A stretch of 64,000 bases of DNA from Sphaerolaimus hirsutus (Eukaryota; Nematoda; Chromadorea; Monhysterida; Sphaerolaimidae), in the NCBI GenBank assembly GCA_964036195.1, contig OZ038457.1, positions 12,675,147-12,739,146 on the forward strand, given 5' to 3'. Within the stretch, counting starts at the first letter, position 1. Every line of letters starts with the position of its first letter. Both the position numbers and the translations under genes were made by a program. Positions 1 through 14,400 of this stretch are shown here, piece after piece. Below the pieces are notes generated by a model. It was not told the origin of the DNA. It searched no databases and was given only the letters and a program-made list of their open reading frames with translations.

Positions 1-36
1 GCGAGTGCAATGTAAATTTAGTTTCGCATCGTATAG

Positions 37-3000
37 CACACGCTGACGCCGCGCGACGCCGGCGACGCTGCCGAGGGCGGTATCTACAACTGGCTCTCTG
101 GCTGGTGGTGGGGCGCGCCGCCGCAAACGCAACACACTGACGCAGCAACCGTCGCGCCGGCCGACGACGACACGGACTTCGGTGCGTTTCCTTTTTTACC
201 TTTGGCAGTGTTTACAGCTATTTAAGTGGTGTGACTTTAAGTTAAACAGCTTTTGTTCAGCTTGACTGTTTAATTCAATGGCTCTAGTTGCCTCGCATTC
301 AGGGACGTAGCCAGGATTTTTGAGCGGGGGGGGGCGGATTGTATACGGAGCCCGGCGAACGGGGGGGGCGGCGCCCCCCCCTAAAATTTTGCCCCTGTAG
401 TAGGGGAATGGGGCCATGGCGCTGGCGCCATTCGTAGGCGCCACGCCATGGCGCCACTGGCGTTGCCATTGGCGCCAAAACACCAGTATACGTCTGTTTT
501 TTACAGGGATGTAGAGCGACATGGACAAGAATTGGGTCCATTTTCACTGACTTTGAAGCCGCGGGGACCAGTCAGCCAAAAATATATGCTGTGAAGGGAA
601 AATGCGCGCTTGCGCGCAAAAATTTTTCAAACTGTCGACAAAATTGTCTTCTGGAAGTGCCATTTCTGGCACATTTTTTGGTCCGGCCCGGGAAGGGGGG
701 GGGGGCGGCCGCCCCCCCCGCCCCCCCCCCTGGCTACGTCCTTGCTCGCATTCCGTGACTATTTCAGTGACCTGCAGTCGCTGCCTTGTTGAAGTATGCG
801 ATTTTTGGGGCACTGATATTCACTGGTTTGACAGCATCTTTACATGTACCTTCGCGGTGATGTCCGCGTCGAAAAGCTGTAAACATTGGTTTGCGCATGG
901 TCTATGTATTTCGCATGAATAATCGGCAACCATTAACAGAGCACGTGAGCAAGCCGACCAGCCAGCAGCACACGACGTTGGCGGACGCGGTCATGAGCTC
1001 GGCCACCTACCAGAAGCTGCCCGACGATCTGAAGGAGGTGGAGCGCAACTTGGGTGACGAGATTGTCGACGTTCTGCAGCAGAGTTGGGACGACACGAAT
1101 CTGTTGCGCAGAGACAATCTGCTGTGCAAGGTAATTCTATAATTTTAGTATTTATCATCGCTAATGATGGCCGGGTTTTTTTCAAGTTTTTTTTTGAATG
1201 CAGGCATCGAAATCGTTTTTTAAAACCTTTTTTTGTAAAAAGACCGTTTTTATAAGAAACGGTGGTTGGAAAACGTTTTTTCATCCCCACGTTTTTTTTC
1301 ATCAGTATGATACCTGCATATCTTCACATTTCGTCGCACGGCGCAGATGGTCCTTCACCTGACCGCCTTGTCCTGGAGACTGGTGCACGAGAAGTCGTCG
1401 TCTAGCAGCGGCGCCAACGCCAAAATACCCGGTCCGTCCGGCGCCGCTGGCGCCAACGTGCTCTCGCTGGAGCTGTCGGGCGCCAGAGGGGAGCTGCGCC
1501 TTAGTCCCAGACATCACTCGATCGCCCTGGCGCTCAGGGTGGACGAGTGCAATGCGCACGCCGAAGTGCTGGGCGACAACGGTTTGTCAACTAGGGCTCA
1601 AATGGGCGGGATTCGTATTTCGGGATCGGGATTGAGGTCACGTGATCGGGATTACTTTTTTGAGTTTTCGGGATCGGAATTATCCTGGTCACGTGATCGG
1701 GATTACTTTTTTGAGTTTTCGGGATCGGAATTATCCTGGTCACGGGATCGGGATTATGGACGAGGTTTGGTATAAAGGGGTTTTCGCTAATTTTTCACAA
1801 AAAGCCTAAAACACACTTGAATTCAAGAGAAGTGACAGTAAAAGGCACACCGGATTTTGCGGTCCACATTTCTCGGTGCAAAAAGTCATTTTTTATTAGG
1901 TTTATTTCACTTCTTTATCTTTTGCTCAAAATTTTCCGGGATCGGGATTGGCGTTTCGGTGTCGGGATCGGAACCGCCGAATCCCGGAAATTCTCGGGAT
2001 TCGGGATGGGGATCCCCTTTGAACCCTACCGTAATTTGTCTCTTGCGTGTAAAATGGGATAGAAGCCTATCATGTTGTTCAATTAGTTTTTTAACCTTTG
2101 CAGTTGATTCCCCTGTTGGACACAGCTCGCTGCTTTGGGCACAATCTGTGACAAACACATTTGCACTGGGTCGTGCACCGGGCGTGACAGATAAATGCTC
2201 TGGCGCGATGCTAAAATTGGTGTATGAGAGGCATGCGCCAAAGCTGGTGCCTAAACACAGGTGAGTAGGAGCCGAAATGATATGATTTCTATGGTTCCAA
2301 TTTGAGACAAGAAATTTCAGGAAAAAAATTTTAAGACAGTAATTAAGATAATATTTCAATTGTTTCGTACATATGGGTTGTAGTTGTTGTTTTCAATTTT
2401 TCGTTTGTGAGCTTATTTAAAGCAGTATGTAAGTGCGTAATGTAAATTTTTCCTCGCAGAATCAGCCTAGACTTGTCGCCCATCGCAGTGCTGTACCACG
2501 AGCGGGCACTGCAGCATTTAGCCGCATTCTTCAAACTAGAAAGCAGTTTCGGTCCACTAGTGACCGCTGGAGATCCATCGTCTCACGATGACGTCAGTCG
2601 TGACACGGAGCAAAGATGGTCTGAAGTATCGGCCACTGTGCGCTCGCCCAGTGTAACACTTGAGCTGCGTTCGGACCTTGGCGCGCCATTTTTGATGCCA
2701 CAATTCTTTAGCAGTGGAAAGTTGCCAGAGTTGCTAAGCGCGGCTGAGAGTCAACCCAGCAGCACGTTTGCCTGTGTGAAGGCTAATGATCTTTGCATCA
2801 AGGTGCTTTGTTTTACAATTTGTGTATACTTGGGTGACCGCAAAGTACATAGTTTTGGGTGTTTTCGCGCGTTCCGATCCCCGTGAATCGCTGATAGGTG
2901 CCCCGAGGGACCTCCTACCATTTTTTATTTCATTTTTTTGGAACTTTGCCAGTTCACTCAAAAATATATATGGTGCGGCAGTAAGAGTCTGCCAGCGGGC

Positions 3001-5431
3001 TAAACGTGTCTGGATGGATGTTAGGTAAGTCTGTCTGGATGGATGTTGGATGTCTTGGTAAGTAAGTGCGGGCATAATACTTATGTATTCACTTTCACAA
3101 AACGAAAATTTTTCTAAAAATAAAAAGGTGGAGTCACGAACATACAAACGACGAATGTGTTTTCCCGAAATGTCGTGTTCCTTATTTGCTGGAACGATTT
3201 TTATTTTATAAATGATGACGTCATGTTGGAATGTTTCCTTCAGAAATATGCATAGCATGCGGTAGGGTTGGAAAAAAATCAATTTTTTTTAAACGCCTTG
3301 ATTTAAAAAAAATCAAATTTTTGTTTCAAAATTGATTTTTTTAAATTAAAATCAGATTTTTTTTATATCGCCCAAAATGGGGGTATAGAGAAAAGATATA
3401 TGTATGTTAAGTGTCAGACAATATGTATTGTTATGTCTATTGTGGTCATATTATGACTGTGGAGTCATGGAATAGCATTATAAGCAGTGATTTCTTTCAA
3501 AAATATTCATTTTACGTCGACTTATCACGTATATTGCTTTTTGTCGAACATTCGTGACTTCAAGTGAAGTTCAGCATGGAATAGTGCTTAAATAAGGTTG
3601 TAAGAGAAGGCTAATACATTGACAGTGATGTTACACACTGTAGAAGTATGTGGGAGCACATTGGTTTGATATTATATACTACACTACCATATCATGACTT
3701 ATTATTACATGGTAACATGAATAAATGGAAGATTTTACACTAAAAATGCCCCAAAACCCATGAAAACACCACAAATGACAATATGTATGAGAAATTGCGC
3801 GCTTGCGCGCAAATAAATGCAAAATACCTAGTGCAAGTCTACCAGAAATTTTGCCTTTTGATTTTTTAAAATTAAAATCAGTTTCCACCCTTTGATTAAA
3901 ACAAAAATCTGATTAAAAAAAAAAATCAGTTAAAAAAATCAACTGCCAACCCTAGCATGCGGTCCACCGAGTATATTGTCGGTCTGTATACTAAATAGAT
4001 GCCCTTTGTGCAGGTTGAATCGAATGAACCTTGTATCAGCGATGTTGAAGTGACCGCCGCCAATTTTACCGTGGAGAATCTTTTCAATGCCGACAGCACT
4101 AGGGATGATGGCGTCCAAATGTTTGCTGATCCGCCGTGCTTGTTGAAGGCTACTGGACGCGGTGATTTTGACAGACGGAGAGGTGAATCATACTTTCACG
4201 GACTGGAACGACTTAATCGGATTAATTGGCGGCCCACACACTAGTTGACACATGTGTGCCAACTAGTCTGTGCCAACTCAGATTCCAGCTTCACGTGTCG
4301 AAGTTGCAGAGCAATCTTCCAATGCACAATCTTTATTTATTTATCATTTTTTCTTCAACATTGCCGCATGTGCATTTGGAGATCGCTCTGCAATACGTGC
4401 AGCCGAAATCTGAGTTGACACAGTACTGGTAATTATACTTGAAAAATTAGCCCCGTACACAGGCATTCTGAGGCATCGCTCTATATCCTGTCCAAATATG
4501 AATTTCTCGGACACAGAAGAGTATCCGTACCCAATCACAGCGGATGATGAGCCGATGCTTCTCGGTCAACAGATCGGTAGTACAAATTTTGGAACGTTGC
4601 CAAGGAGAACGTTCCGTCGCATGGATAATGGGTTAGTTAGTCGTTGTTCCAATGATATATTTTATCTACCTAGTATCGTTATCGAGACGTTTTTGAATGA
4701 AATGGTTGTCTAAAATGTTGAAAGCACCAAATATCGACATCAAGATATCTATGTATTATTATATTGCATTCGACCGCTTTTGCATTTCCACATAAATATA
4801 AGGAAGAATTTTCATTGCCCGTCATGCCCCCCGATCTTAACAATTATTATGATCCAGGAAAATTTTGTACAATACGGTTATACGGATATCGTTTTCAGTC
4901 AGCCGCGCCTGGAACTTGCGATGTCTGGCGCTCATGAGCAATCCCGGAGGAAGTCCCGCAGACGTATTCACACCGAATGTACGCAGGATGATGTGGCCGA
5001 CTTGAGAAGTTTTGGCCCTGGTGTGCCATCAAGGCAGGAAATGCATTACACAGGTATTAGTGCTGTTTCTACTCCATTGCATTATTTTTATTTTTATCGC
5101 TCGTATTTTTATGCCAATTTTCAAAATCATCAAATCGAATGGTCCTCTGACAAAATAGACAATTCATGATGTCGCCGAGAAAATTTTTGTGGATTTTTTT
5201 ATTATGTCTAATATCTACCGCCATCCCCGCGCAGACCCCATAGATCGGCTGGCGTCAACGCCGGGTCCAAAGTCGCCTGCAGACGCGTGGCACCAGCGGC
5301 GGCGTAGACGCAGCGCAACTGGCCACGATGCCACGCGCTTGGCACCAGCCGAATCTGTGCACGATGCGTGCCTGCTGAGAATTCGACACGTGTCTGAGCG
5401 GCACCCGGAGTTTGCGCGACTTTTCGGGAGG
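37..5431 (+). CDS. VPS13D: VPS13D exons 1-9: lipid-groove (bridge) segment
   Basis: The first exon encodes a Trp-rich stretch (YNWLSGWWWGAP) like the W-rich segment found in the N-terminal third of VPS13 proteins. The following exons alternate amphipathic beta-type segments, as expected for the repeating-beta-groove rod that carries lipids. Examples are YHERALQHLAAFFKLESSF in the exon at 2460 and the exon at 5235, which ends HPEFARLFGR. Acidic and Arg-rich linkers (SRRKSRRRIHTECTQDD at 4950-5000) lie between. The protein begins upstream of the window, so the chorein domain is not visible. Introns here hold a GC-rich MITE (301-744), a (GGGATC) hAT-like element (1592-2028) and a nested MITE pair (3060-3990). 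Confidence 0.75.
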
Positions 5432-8400
5432 GTGCGTTTTCCTTTCTTTATCCACATCGACTTTGGACGATCTGCGTACCGTATTTCTTCGAATTTTTCC
5501 CTTTTGAATTTACACCCCCCTCGAAATACCCCCAGGTCTGAGCGAGCTGAGGAAAAAATACCCCCCCCTCGTAATACCCCCGTCTGGAATAATGTACGTC
5601 ATGTATGCACTATTAGACTACTTCGTTTGTGTAGATATACGTATATAGATGTATGTCCAAATATAGGGTGGCCCACGTCAGGCGCCCGGTTTAAAATTGT
5701 TGCATAGGTAGTTTATACGTGTTGGAATGTGGCGCACAGGTTCAATCGTCTACCAAGGCACCAATTGTTCATAAAAATGGTCCAAGTTTGACATGGCCGT
5801 AGATTAATGTACCCTTTTTAGTATGTTAAGCACACACATTTATATCTCTAAATTTTCTAATTTATCACATCATATGCAAAACATTGTCACTCCACCTACA
5901 ATGGCACACGTTTAAGCACGTGAAAATTAGACTTTTCTTCCCGTTCCGACACGAACTCTTGCGACATGAAACTGTGCACTTAACACAACAAATGGGGTAC
6001 ATTTATATACCACCATACCAAATTTAAGCAGGTTTCATTCAAAATTGACGTGTTGGGTGCCAATTGAAACCGGGCGCCTGACGTGGGCCACCCGGTATAT
6101 TTTGTTTTGTCACATCTATTACAAGTTTTGGGTATGTAAAAACCTGGTCTTCACTATGATACTTCGGAAAATTTCTGACGAAACAATAACCCCCCCCCCC
6201 TTCGAATAAGCCTCCTCGAATTAACCCCTTCCCTCCTTCAAATTTGCAGGCGAAATAATAAACCCCTCGGGGTATTTCTGGTAAATACGGTATTTTGTGG
6301 TATTTTTCATTTCATTATTTAACTAAATTTTCAATCGTAGGTATCGCACCAAATCGAATTGCATCTGCACACGCTGAATATCGGTCTATCGCGAGATCCG
6401 TGGACCTTGCTACTGGACTTTTTCGGTCTCATATCCCCCGCGAATGGTGAAGGCTTCGATAACTCAAATAATGGAGCTGAAATCTCAGAAATTTGTGTCA
6501 AAAGAATCACTTTGTGGGCGGATCTGCTCGACGTTGAGTTGTCTGCGAACAACGACGGGAGTTCCACCTGTGAAGAGCGATTGGCAAAGTTGTGTATAAA
6601 CGATGTCAGGGCTGCCATGCTCGCAGATCCGGTCTGTTTTCACGTCTTTGAGCAGCGTTGGGTACAGGGGTCCCCTTGGGCCAATTCCACGAAAAGAGGC
6701 GTTGAAAGTGAAGTAAAATGAGAAGTGAAATGAAGAGTTTCATTCCAAAAATGCACAAGCGCCAAATCCAGAAAAATCGAGTTAATCGTGGATTTGACTT
6801 CAACGTACAGTTTTTTCACATTTTAGCAAAAAAATTAGGGTTATAGTCCATGTCGTTCCCGAGATACAGTGGTACCGTTTTTCAGAAAAATCAAAATTTT
6901 CACATCGAAAGTGCACATATCCATCTCAGATCCCCTATGAAAAACAGAACTTTCATTTCGAAAGTGCACATACCATCTGAGACCACCGGAGTTTCATTTC
7001 ATAAGTGCACATATCCAAAAAATAGTTTCATTTCCAAAGGTGCATGCGTGCTCCGGATAGCTCGCGAAGAGCCGGCCGGATGTCCCCTACAAAAAAAAGT
7101 TTCATTTCCAAAAGTGCATACGTGAATTTCCAAATATATTTTGCACTATATATCAAAAATGTGAGTATATATAGATCTGAAAATTTAGGTTGAGGTACTT
7201 TTCGACATAAGGTTTTTAATGGCAGACTCAGTTTTGCTCCACGATGCAAAGTTTAGCATTTATTGCACTTTGAATTGCAAATATTCAGATTTACTCCTTA
7301 TTTTGGATGTTTTCCAAACTGACATAACTCCCAAAATATTTGCCGGCCGACAAAATTTGTGGAATAGAAAAATGTAGAAAATTGTTCAAGGTATCTGAAA
7401 AGTGCAGGGCAAGCTTTGTCGCCCAAACATGGCGCTGTCGGGCCACTGCCAAACTTTAAAACGCGATTTCTAAAAATCAAAATGTGGATATGTGCACATT
7501 TGGAATGAAACTCTTCAAATGGGAAGTGGAAAATTAAAAAAGATGGCAAATCACAAGAAAATGCAACAAAAAAAGATGTTTTTTAATAACATATAAAAAC
7601 AATAAAAAGTTTACAAGATAAAAAAGTATGATCAATTTGAAAAAATAAAAAAATAAACTTGATTATTATAATAAAAAATGTAGTTTTTATTGTTTTGTTG
7701 CTTTTCTTGTCTGTTCCATGTAGCTCAGCAATAATTATTTACCTTCATTCGTAGGATACATTCACACTAGAAGCCGAGGGGAGCGAGGTGGAGCTGAGCC
7801 CGCTCAACTGCGCTGCAGGTGTCAGCTCGCTGTATCCACAAAGGCTGTTTGTGCGCTCGGCGGTCGGCTCACCGTGCACGCTGAAGCTGGTCAAGCACAG
7901 CGGCGTGGATAAAGACTTGCAAAGAGATTGTGACGTTGCTGTTCAATTGGACCTTTGCCAGGCCGAGTCGATTGTATATGTCCACATGCATAGGTTGGTT
8001 GTCTTATGAACTTTTTCTTTGAAGGTCATCGGCGCTGTGACGGGATTATTTTCCGGCGGCACGTTGTATTAATTGATTTGCATGTTTTTTGCAGGTTTTT
8101 GGTGGAATTTGTATCGTTTTGGTCCCACTGGGCACAGCTAATGGATGTGGCTACGAAAGTGCGCAGTCTGTTAGATGGAAATTGGGTTCGTTTCTGTAAA
8201 TACTACGGATGACATTTTTAACTGCTTTTAAACGCAAGTATGTTAACGGGGTCGATAAGAACAACATTTTTCCATCCGTTTTTGCTGTTTTCTGCTTACG
8301 GTTGCGATGAGGAGCCATGTCAAGTGACTATTTGAAAAATGACCGCCCTAAACACTTTACCCTCAAATTAGAAACTTCTCATGTGACTTGGCAGGTAATT

Positions 8401-11400
8401 TGAAACTTGCACCATCCCACATCTATCCTTTGCCAGCGTGAGCTTTTTAACCTCGCCCCGATTCGCCTTGCAGGCGTGCGATCTGCCCACCCGCTCGTCG
8501 CGCGTCCGTCTCAGTGTGAACGCGAACGCTAACCCGCAAAGTGCGCCGGGTGCCAGCGGCGGGCGCGTCTGCGTGGCCGTGCCCATGTGCGACCGCAGCA
8601 ACAAGGCGCTGTTGGCGCTCGTGGACAGCGTGACTATTAGAACTGAATTTGACTTTGCCACTGCCGCTTTGGAGGAGTTCGCCGCTAATTTTGACGAGAA
8701 TGGTCTGCTTTTTTATTATTTGTTTGCCTGCTTAGTTTCAGGGAGGGTGTAGCGGCCGTAATGAAAACCCGGCCGTAATGATAGCCTGGCTGTAATGTAT
8801 GCCTACCCGGCCGTAATGAAAGCCTGGCCGTAATGTAGGGGATGCTACATTACGGCCGGGCAACATTACGGCCGGTTTTACATTACGACCGGGTTCTAGA
8901 GAAGGGGGGGAGGGGAGTAGATTTCGTGTGACGTCGATTCGTGTACATCACCCCCCCCCCCCCGCAGACAGCCGAATGTGCGCTTCCCGACATGCTTTCA
9001 TCTGCACCGCCCAGTGCACGACGACAAATGATAGCATGATTTTTTGTTTTGTGCAATGTCCGGTTGCACGGGCCGTTTTCCTCATCGACAATTTGTGTCG
9101 ATTATTTATGAATGTATATGTGGGCAAATTGAAATTAATTGACTTAGCTCATTTTTCATCCAATTGATGTTGGCGCGCGCAACTTCTTTACACACACACA
9201 CACATACACCGAAAATCTGAAATTATTCACAATTATTTATAAACTGATGGAAATGAGGAAAACGGCCCCTGCAAACGGTCACCGGACTTTGCTCAAAANN
9301 NNNNNNNNNNNNNNNNNNNNNNNNNNNNNNNNNNNNNNNNNNNNNNNNNNNNNNNNNNNNNNNNNNNNNNNNNNNNNNNNNNNNNNNNNNNNNNNNNNNN
9401 NNNNNNNNNNNNNNNNNNNNNNNNNNNNNNNNNNNNNNNNNNNNNNNNNNNNNNNNNNNNNNNNNNNNNNNNNNNNNNNNNNNNNNNNNNNNNNNNNNCT
9501 ACATTACGGCCGGGTAGGCATACATTACGTCCAGGCTTTCATTACGGCCGGGTTTTCATCACGGCGAGGCCCCCGTCGTTTCAGGTGAATAACCCCTGGA
9601 CATTAAACACCCCACTAAAGTGCGCGCAGGCCGATTTCCAGGGGTGTTTCATGTCCACATCTGCTGGGTTACAGTTTCACTTGATCATGATAGTGTGCTA
9701 TTTCTTTTCAGAGGACTGTCTATTGGAGGTTTTGTCTGTCAATTTCAAAGAGATGTCTCTTCATTGTTCCAAGCGCGTGGATAACGTGGAAAAACCTGCG
9801 AGCGGCAAAAAGGTATTCTGTAACTATTTTTTGCATAAGTTCGTGTGGTAGAGTGAGCAGATAGTAGGGATGGAAAAAAGCGCTTTTTTTTAACGGCCCC
9901 GCTTTTTTTAAAAAAAGCGCTTTTTTTTTAAAAAAAACGCGCTTTTTTCGCTTTTTTCAAAAAATGTCGGGACGTTCACTAAAAAGCTCCCAAATATGGT
10001 TCCGTATCAATATATACAGGTATATCAGACAAGTGGCAGTACTTGTGATGATATATAGCCATAGAATGGCTGTGTAGCCATAGGATAGCATTATAAGTGG
10101 CGATTTCTGCCAAAAAAAATGTTTAATTTTGACTCATCATGTATATCGCCCTTTGTGAATGTTTCGCGACTTCAAGTGAAGTGAGGCATGAAATAGTGCT
10201 TATAAAAACGGCTATAAGGGAAGGCTAATACATTGAGAGTAATGTTTTACACTGTAGAAGTATGTGGTAGGTCATTGGATATTCTATGCTACACTAACAT
10301 ATCACTACTTATTATTACATGATAGCATACAGGAATAGAAGCAATGGAACAAAAAATGCCACAAAACCGATGAAAACAACCACAAGTGCTAATGTGCATG
10401 TGAAATCGCGCGCTTGCGCGCGAAAAATTGGAAAATACCTAGTGCATAAGTACTGAAAATTTTTGCCAGCGCGCTTTTTTAAAAAAAAGCGCTGGGACCC
10501 TTGCGCTTTTTTTTAAAAAAAAGCGGCGTTTTTTTAAAAAAAAGCGCTGGCCATCCCTAGCAGATAGTATACGTATTTTTTTAACCACTGCAGAAAATTG
10601 GCTGCACCAAATCCTTTGCGTTCTTGTGCGACGATGCACATAGTGGCCTTTTGCAAAATTCCGATGACAAGCGTGATGCAGCCGATAATTTCTGCGCTAA
10701 ACAGAATTCGATGGACCTGTGCGTGAAGATGATCAGAAATTTGGATGCTGTGGTCTGCGACAAAGGTAAGTTTTAAAGTTATTGTTTAAGTTTTAAGTAA
10801 GGCGTAGTGTAATGTTGTAAAAGATTTTGACGACCCGGTTACCCTGTTTTCTCAAATCACCTGGGTGCAGTCCCAGGCCGTGTAAAATATTATGTAAAGT
10901 GTCAAATTCCCTAGTGTCTTAAGTACTTCAGAACCATTTCGAAGCACATATAGGCTGATTCTTATATTTACACTACAATAAAATATCAATATTACCACCT
11001 AAATACCTGGCTTATAGATAGATTTCTCTTAATTCGCTCAGTCCCGCCGCTTTCGATACACGGATGCGTATCGCTGGCCCGTCTGCGGGTGCCCGCTCAG
11101 CTCTACACTTTGCTGCGCGGTGTGATCGAGTTAAATTTGGGTCAAAATGGCAACCCGGTTGACGTGCGCCCTCCTGCACTCATTAGTGCTATGCAGGTAT
11201 TTCTCAAACGAGATTGTTCTAAACACCTTCCCGGTCACGTCCGGCACCCATTTTTTGATTTTACTTCTCACATCCTATCCCCAGTTCTAGGGCACCCCAG
11301 AGGCTGAAACTTGGGGGAGATATTGGCGCAACCCCCCTCTACTTCGCACGAATTTGGGGGTCGCGGCGACCCCTCTCAGCGTGGGTCGCCCTAAGTGCAA

Positions 11401-14400
11401 ACATTTTTTCGGCTTTTTTGGTGTCCCACAGCAGGTCCGGCACCCGCTGATTTCTGAGCTGTGGGAGGGGTATAAATCTAAAATTTTGGAGATGTGTCAC
11501 CTACACCACTCCCCTACTATACACTATTCAATAATGTGAAATAAATGAAAAATTTCTCAAAAATTCGCTTATTCTCTAAAAAAACACCACTCCCCAATAG
11601 ATGGATGACAAAAAATTTACTTTTTGGAACTTTTTTATTAGACACTTGAAGAGATGGTTTACGATACTTTAAAGGGACCGGTTTGATGTTTAAAGTTTTG
11701 TAAAGAACCATACCTCTAAAATGCCTGCATTACAAAATTTACTTAGGGCGAATTTTATGACATCATAATGACATCATTGCAGGAACAAAAATTTAAAAAA
11801 TTTACACTTTGAAATTCCCCCCAAGTAAATTTTGCAATGCAGGCATTTTAGAGGTTTGGTTCTTTACGTAACTTTAAACATCAAACCCTTCCCTTTAAAG
11901 TATCGTAAACCATCTCTTCAAGTGTCTAATAAAAAAGTTCCAAAAAGTTAATTTTTTGTCATCCATCTATTGGGAAGTGGTGTTTTTTTAGAGAATAAGC
12001 GAATTTTTGAGAAATTTTTCACATAAATCTCACATTTTTGAATAGTGTACAGTAGGGGAGTGGTGTTGGTAACACATCCCAAAAAATTTAGATTTATACT
12101 CCTCCCACAGCTCAGAAATCAGCGGGTGCCGGACCTGCTGTGGGACACCAAAAAAGCCAAAAAAAATTTTGCACTTAGGGCGACCCACCCTAAGAGGAGT
12201 CGCAGCGACCCCCCCAATTCATGCGAAGTAGAGGGGGGTTACGCCAATATCTCCCCCAAGTTTCAGCGTCTGGGGCGCCCTAGAACTGGGGATAGGATGT
12301 AAGACGTAAAATCAAAAAATGGGTGCCGGACGTGACCGGGAAGGTGTTTATCTTGGGGTCTCTATCGCTGGAAGTTGATATTTAGTAAAAAATCGCTCTT
12401 CTGGGGGATAAATAGCTGAAACATTTGTCGGGGTGAGGGAGGGCTAGGGCCCATTCCGCATCAAAGCCCATTCCGCATGTAGGCCCATTATAGACACATT
12501 ATGCCTGCAGGGGTAAGAAAGGGGGGTGGGTAACACCACCCCAAACCGCCCGGCTATCTATATATCCCTGGCGCAAATTTTTTTGGCTACATTCCCCTGA
12601 ACACCCCCCCCCCACCCGCAAATTACCTAGCTATCTAGCTATCTGGAGCGCTTTTGAGCAATTTTGCCCTAATTTTCACCAAAATTCCCTAATTTTCATA
12701 CTTCTTATAGATTTTCACCTTCAAAATAACTAGGTATTCCATGTGTTTTATTACCTATTTTCAACATGCCAGGTATAGTTAAATGTGTTCCGGGTCAACA
12801 TGCGGGATGGGTTTACATGCGGAATAGGGAGTCCGCGATGATTCAATTTACATGCATTTAAACTTGTAGAAGGCAGAAAAAAGTAAAATAGTTGTAAATA
12901 AATAGGTTAAAAATGGCCAGAAATGGATTAAAAATAGCTAAATAAATGTAGATACATAATAGCATATATAGCCCAACATAACGATTTGAAGGTGGAAATT
13001 GGCCAAAAAATGGAGAGAAAAATTAGTGAAACGAACGATTTGGACTGAAAATTACGAAATTGTGCGAGTTTCCGTTTTTCTGTATATGTGTAGCCCAGTT
13101 TTCAAAATTCGAGTTTTTCCAGGTCGTTGAGCCCGTGCAACCATCATCAGCCGACGAAAATCGCGCGACATTCTCGTGCCGTTTTGATATTTTCGAAGTT
13201 GTCTTCGACTTGGAGCTGTCTGAACAACGTGTTGGACTGGCGGCACATTTGCACAAACAAACGCCTTGTCATCACGATTTCGCCACGGTCGAATTGAGAA
13301 GGGCAAAGGTCACTTTCGACAGTTTTGCCGATGGAAGCACGGAATTAGATGTGATCTGCAACGATTTGCGATTGATCGACACTAGATTTGAAGGTGAGGC
13401 GATTGAAACTGGGGCTCGTATTTATTTGAAAGGTTTCCCAAAGGTTTTAAATGGCTGCAGGTCGAAATTGTGAATGTGTCGTGTGTATGCCGCGTTGTAG
13501 TTTTTGAATTTTTTTACTTTTGCTGGTGGGCGAGCTTTTATCACCCGAGATTTTATTTGTTATTTTCCAGCCAGGGGGCAGTCCCGAGCCCTGTAAAATT
13601 TAAAGTGAAGTGTTAAATGTCATGTAAACTGTCAATCAAAACAAATAAGATTGTATTACTGAACTTTCGTGTTAATTGACACTTGAATTTACATTTTCCG
13701 GTTCTTGGAACTGGCGCCAGGTGATCCTTTTTAACAGCAGGATAGCGCGAGTTTAAAATGGAATCTGAAATTTACTGAAATTTTTGAATGTGGCAGTCAT
13801 TTTACCGTTCTTATTTCAGGGTATGCTGCAAATAATAGGCCAAATCAGTACACGATCATGTTGGAAAGCTGCCGGGAAGAACGGTCAGATGTGGATCCCT
13901 TTCAAGAATCCGCAGATCGCCTACTTGCTGAGCTGCACGTTTTGAGCAGGTGGTTAATTCGCGAATAGTATGGTCATGGTAGATTATATATCACCGCCCA
14001 AAAAATCAGTCTTCTGAATGTTCCAAATCTCTCCCAGCGCCCAAACTCATCGCACTACATTTGTTTTATCCGAGTGCCGGCTGACAGTTTTGCCCGACTG
14101 GTGGTACAAGCTGGCGAATTTCGTGTCGATGACTTTCGACGATTGCGATTTCGGTGAGCTTTTTCTCTATTTTAAAATGCGGGATTGACCGCAATTGAAA
14201 AGTTTCTTTCCGAAGAGTTAATATGTCAATAAATTTAGATTATCATGTTTGGCGCTGGTTTGATACAAGATTCCAGTGGCAATGTTTGCACCTCAAACAT
14301 TTTGCTAATAAAAAATATAACCACCAGTGATTCGTGATGTGAGCGGTTGTGAAGTTATAACCCATTTTGGTGAACATTTCATATAGAATGTCCATTTCGT

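Noticed and set aside
602-922. Open frames through the GC-rich MITE near 600-800
   Set aside because: They arise from poly-G/poly-C and a GCGCGC palindrome inside a transposon with a 9-bp direct repeat on both sides.
1907-2359. Minus-strand open frames over VPS13D exons (for example 1907-2359, 2734-3282, 20571-20873)
   Set aside because: They are antisense to phase-consistent exons or lie in repeats, and encode no recognisable domain.
8752-9575. CRISPR-like array of CGGCCGTAATG units
   Set aside because: The units are degenerate and change orientation, spacers are not unique, and the genome is eukaryotic.
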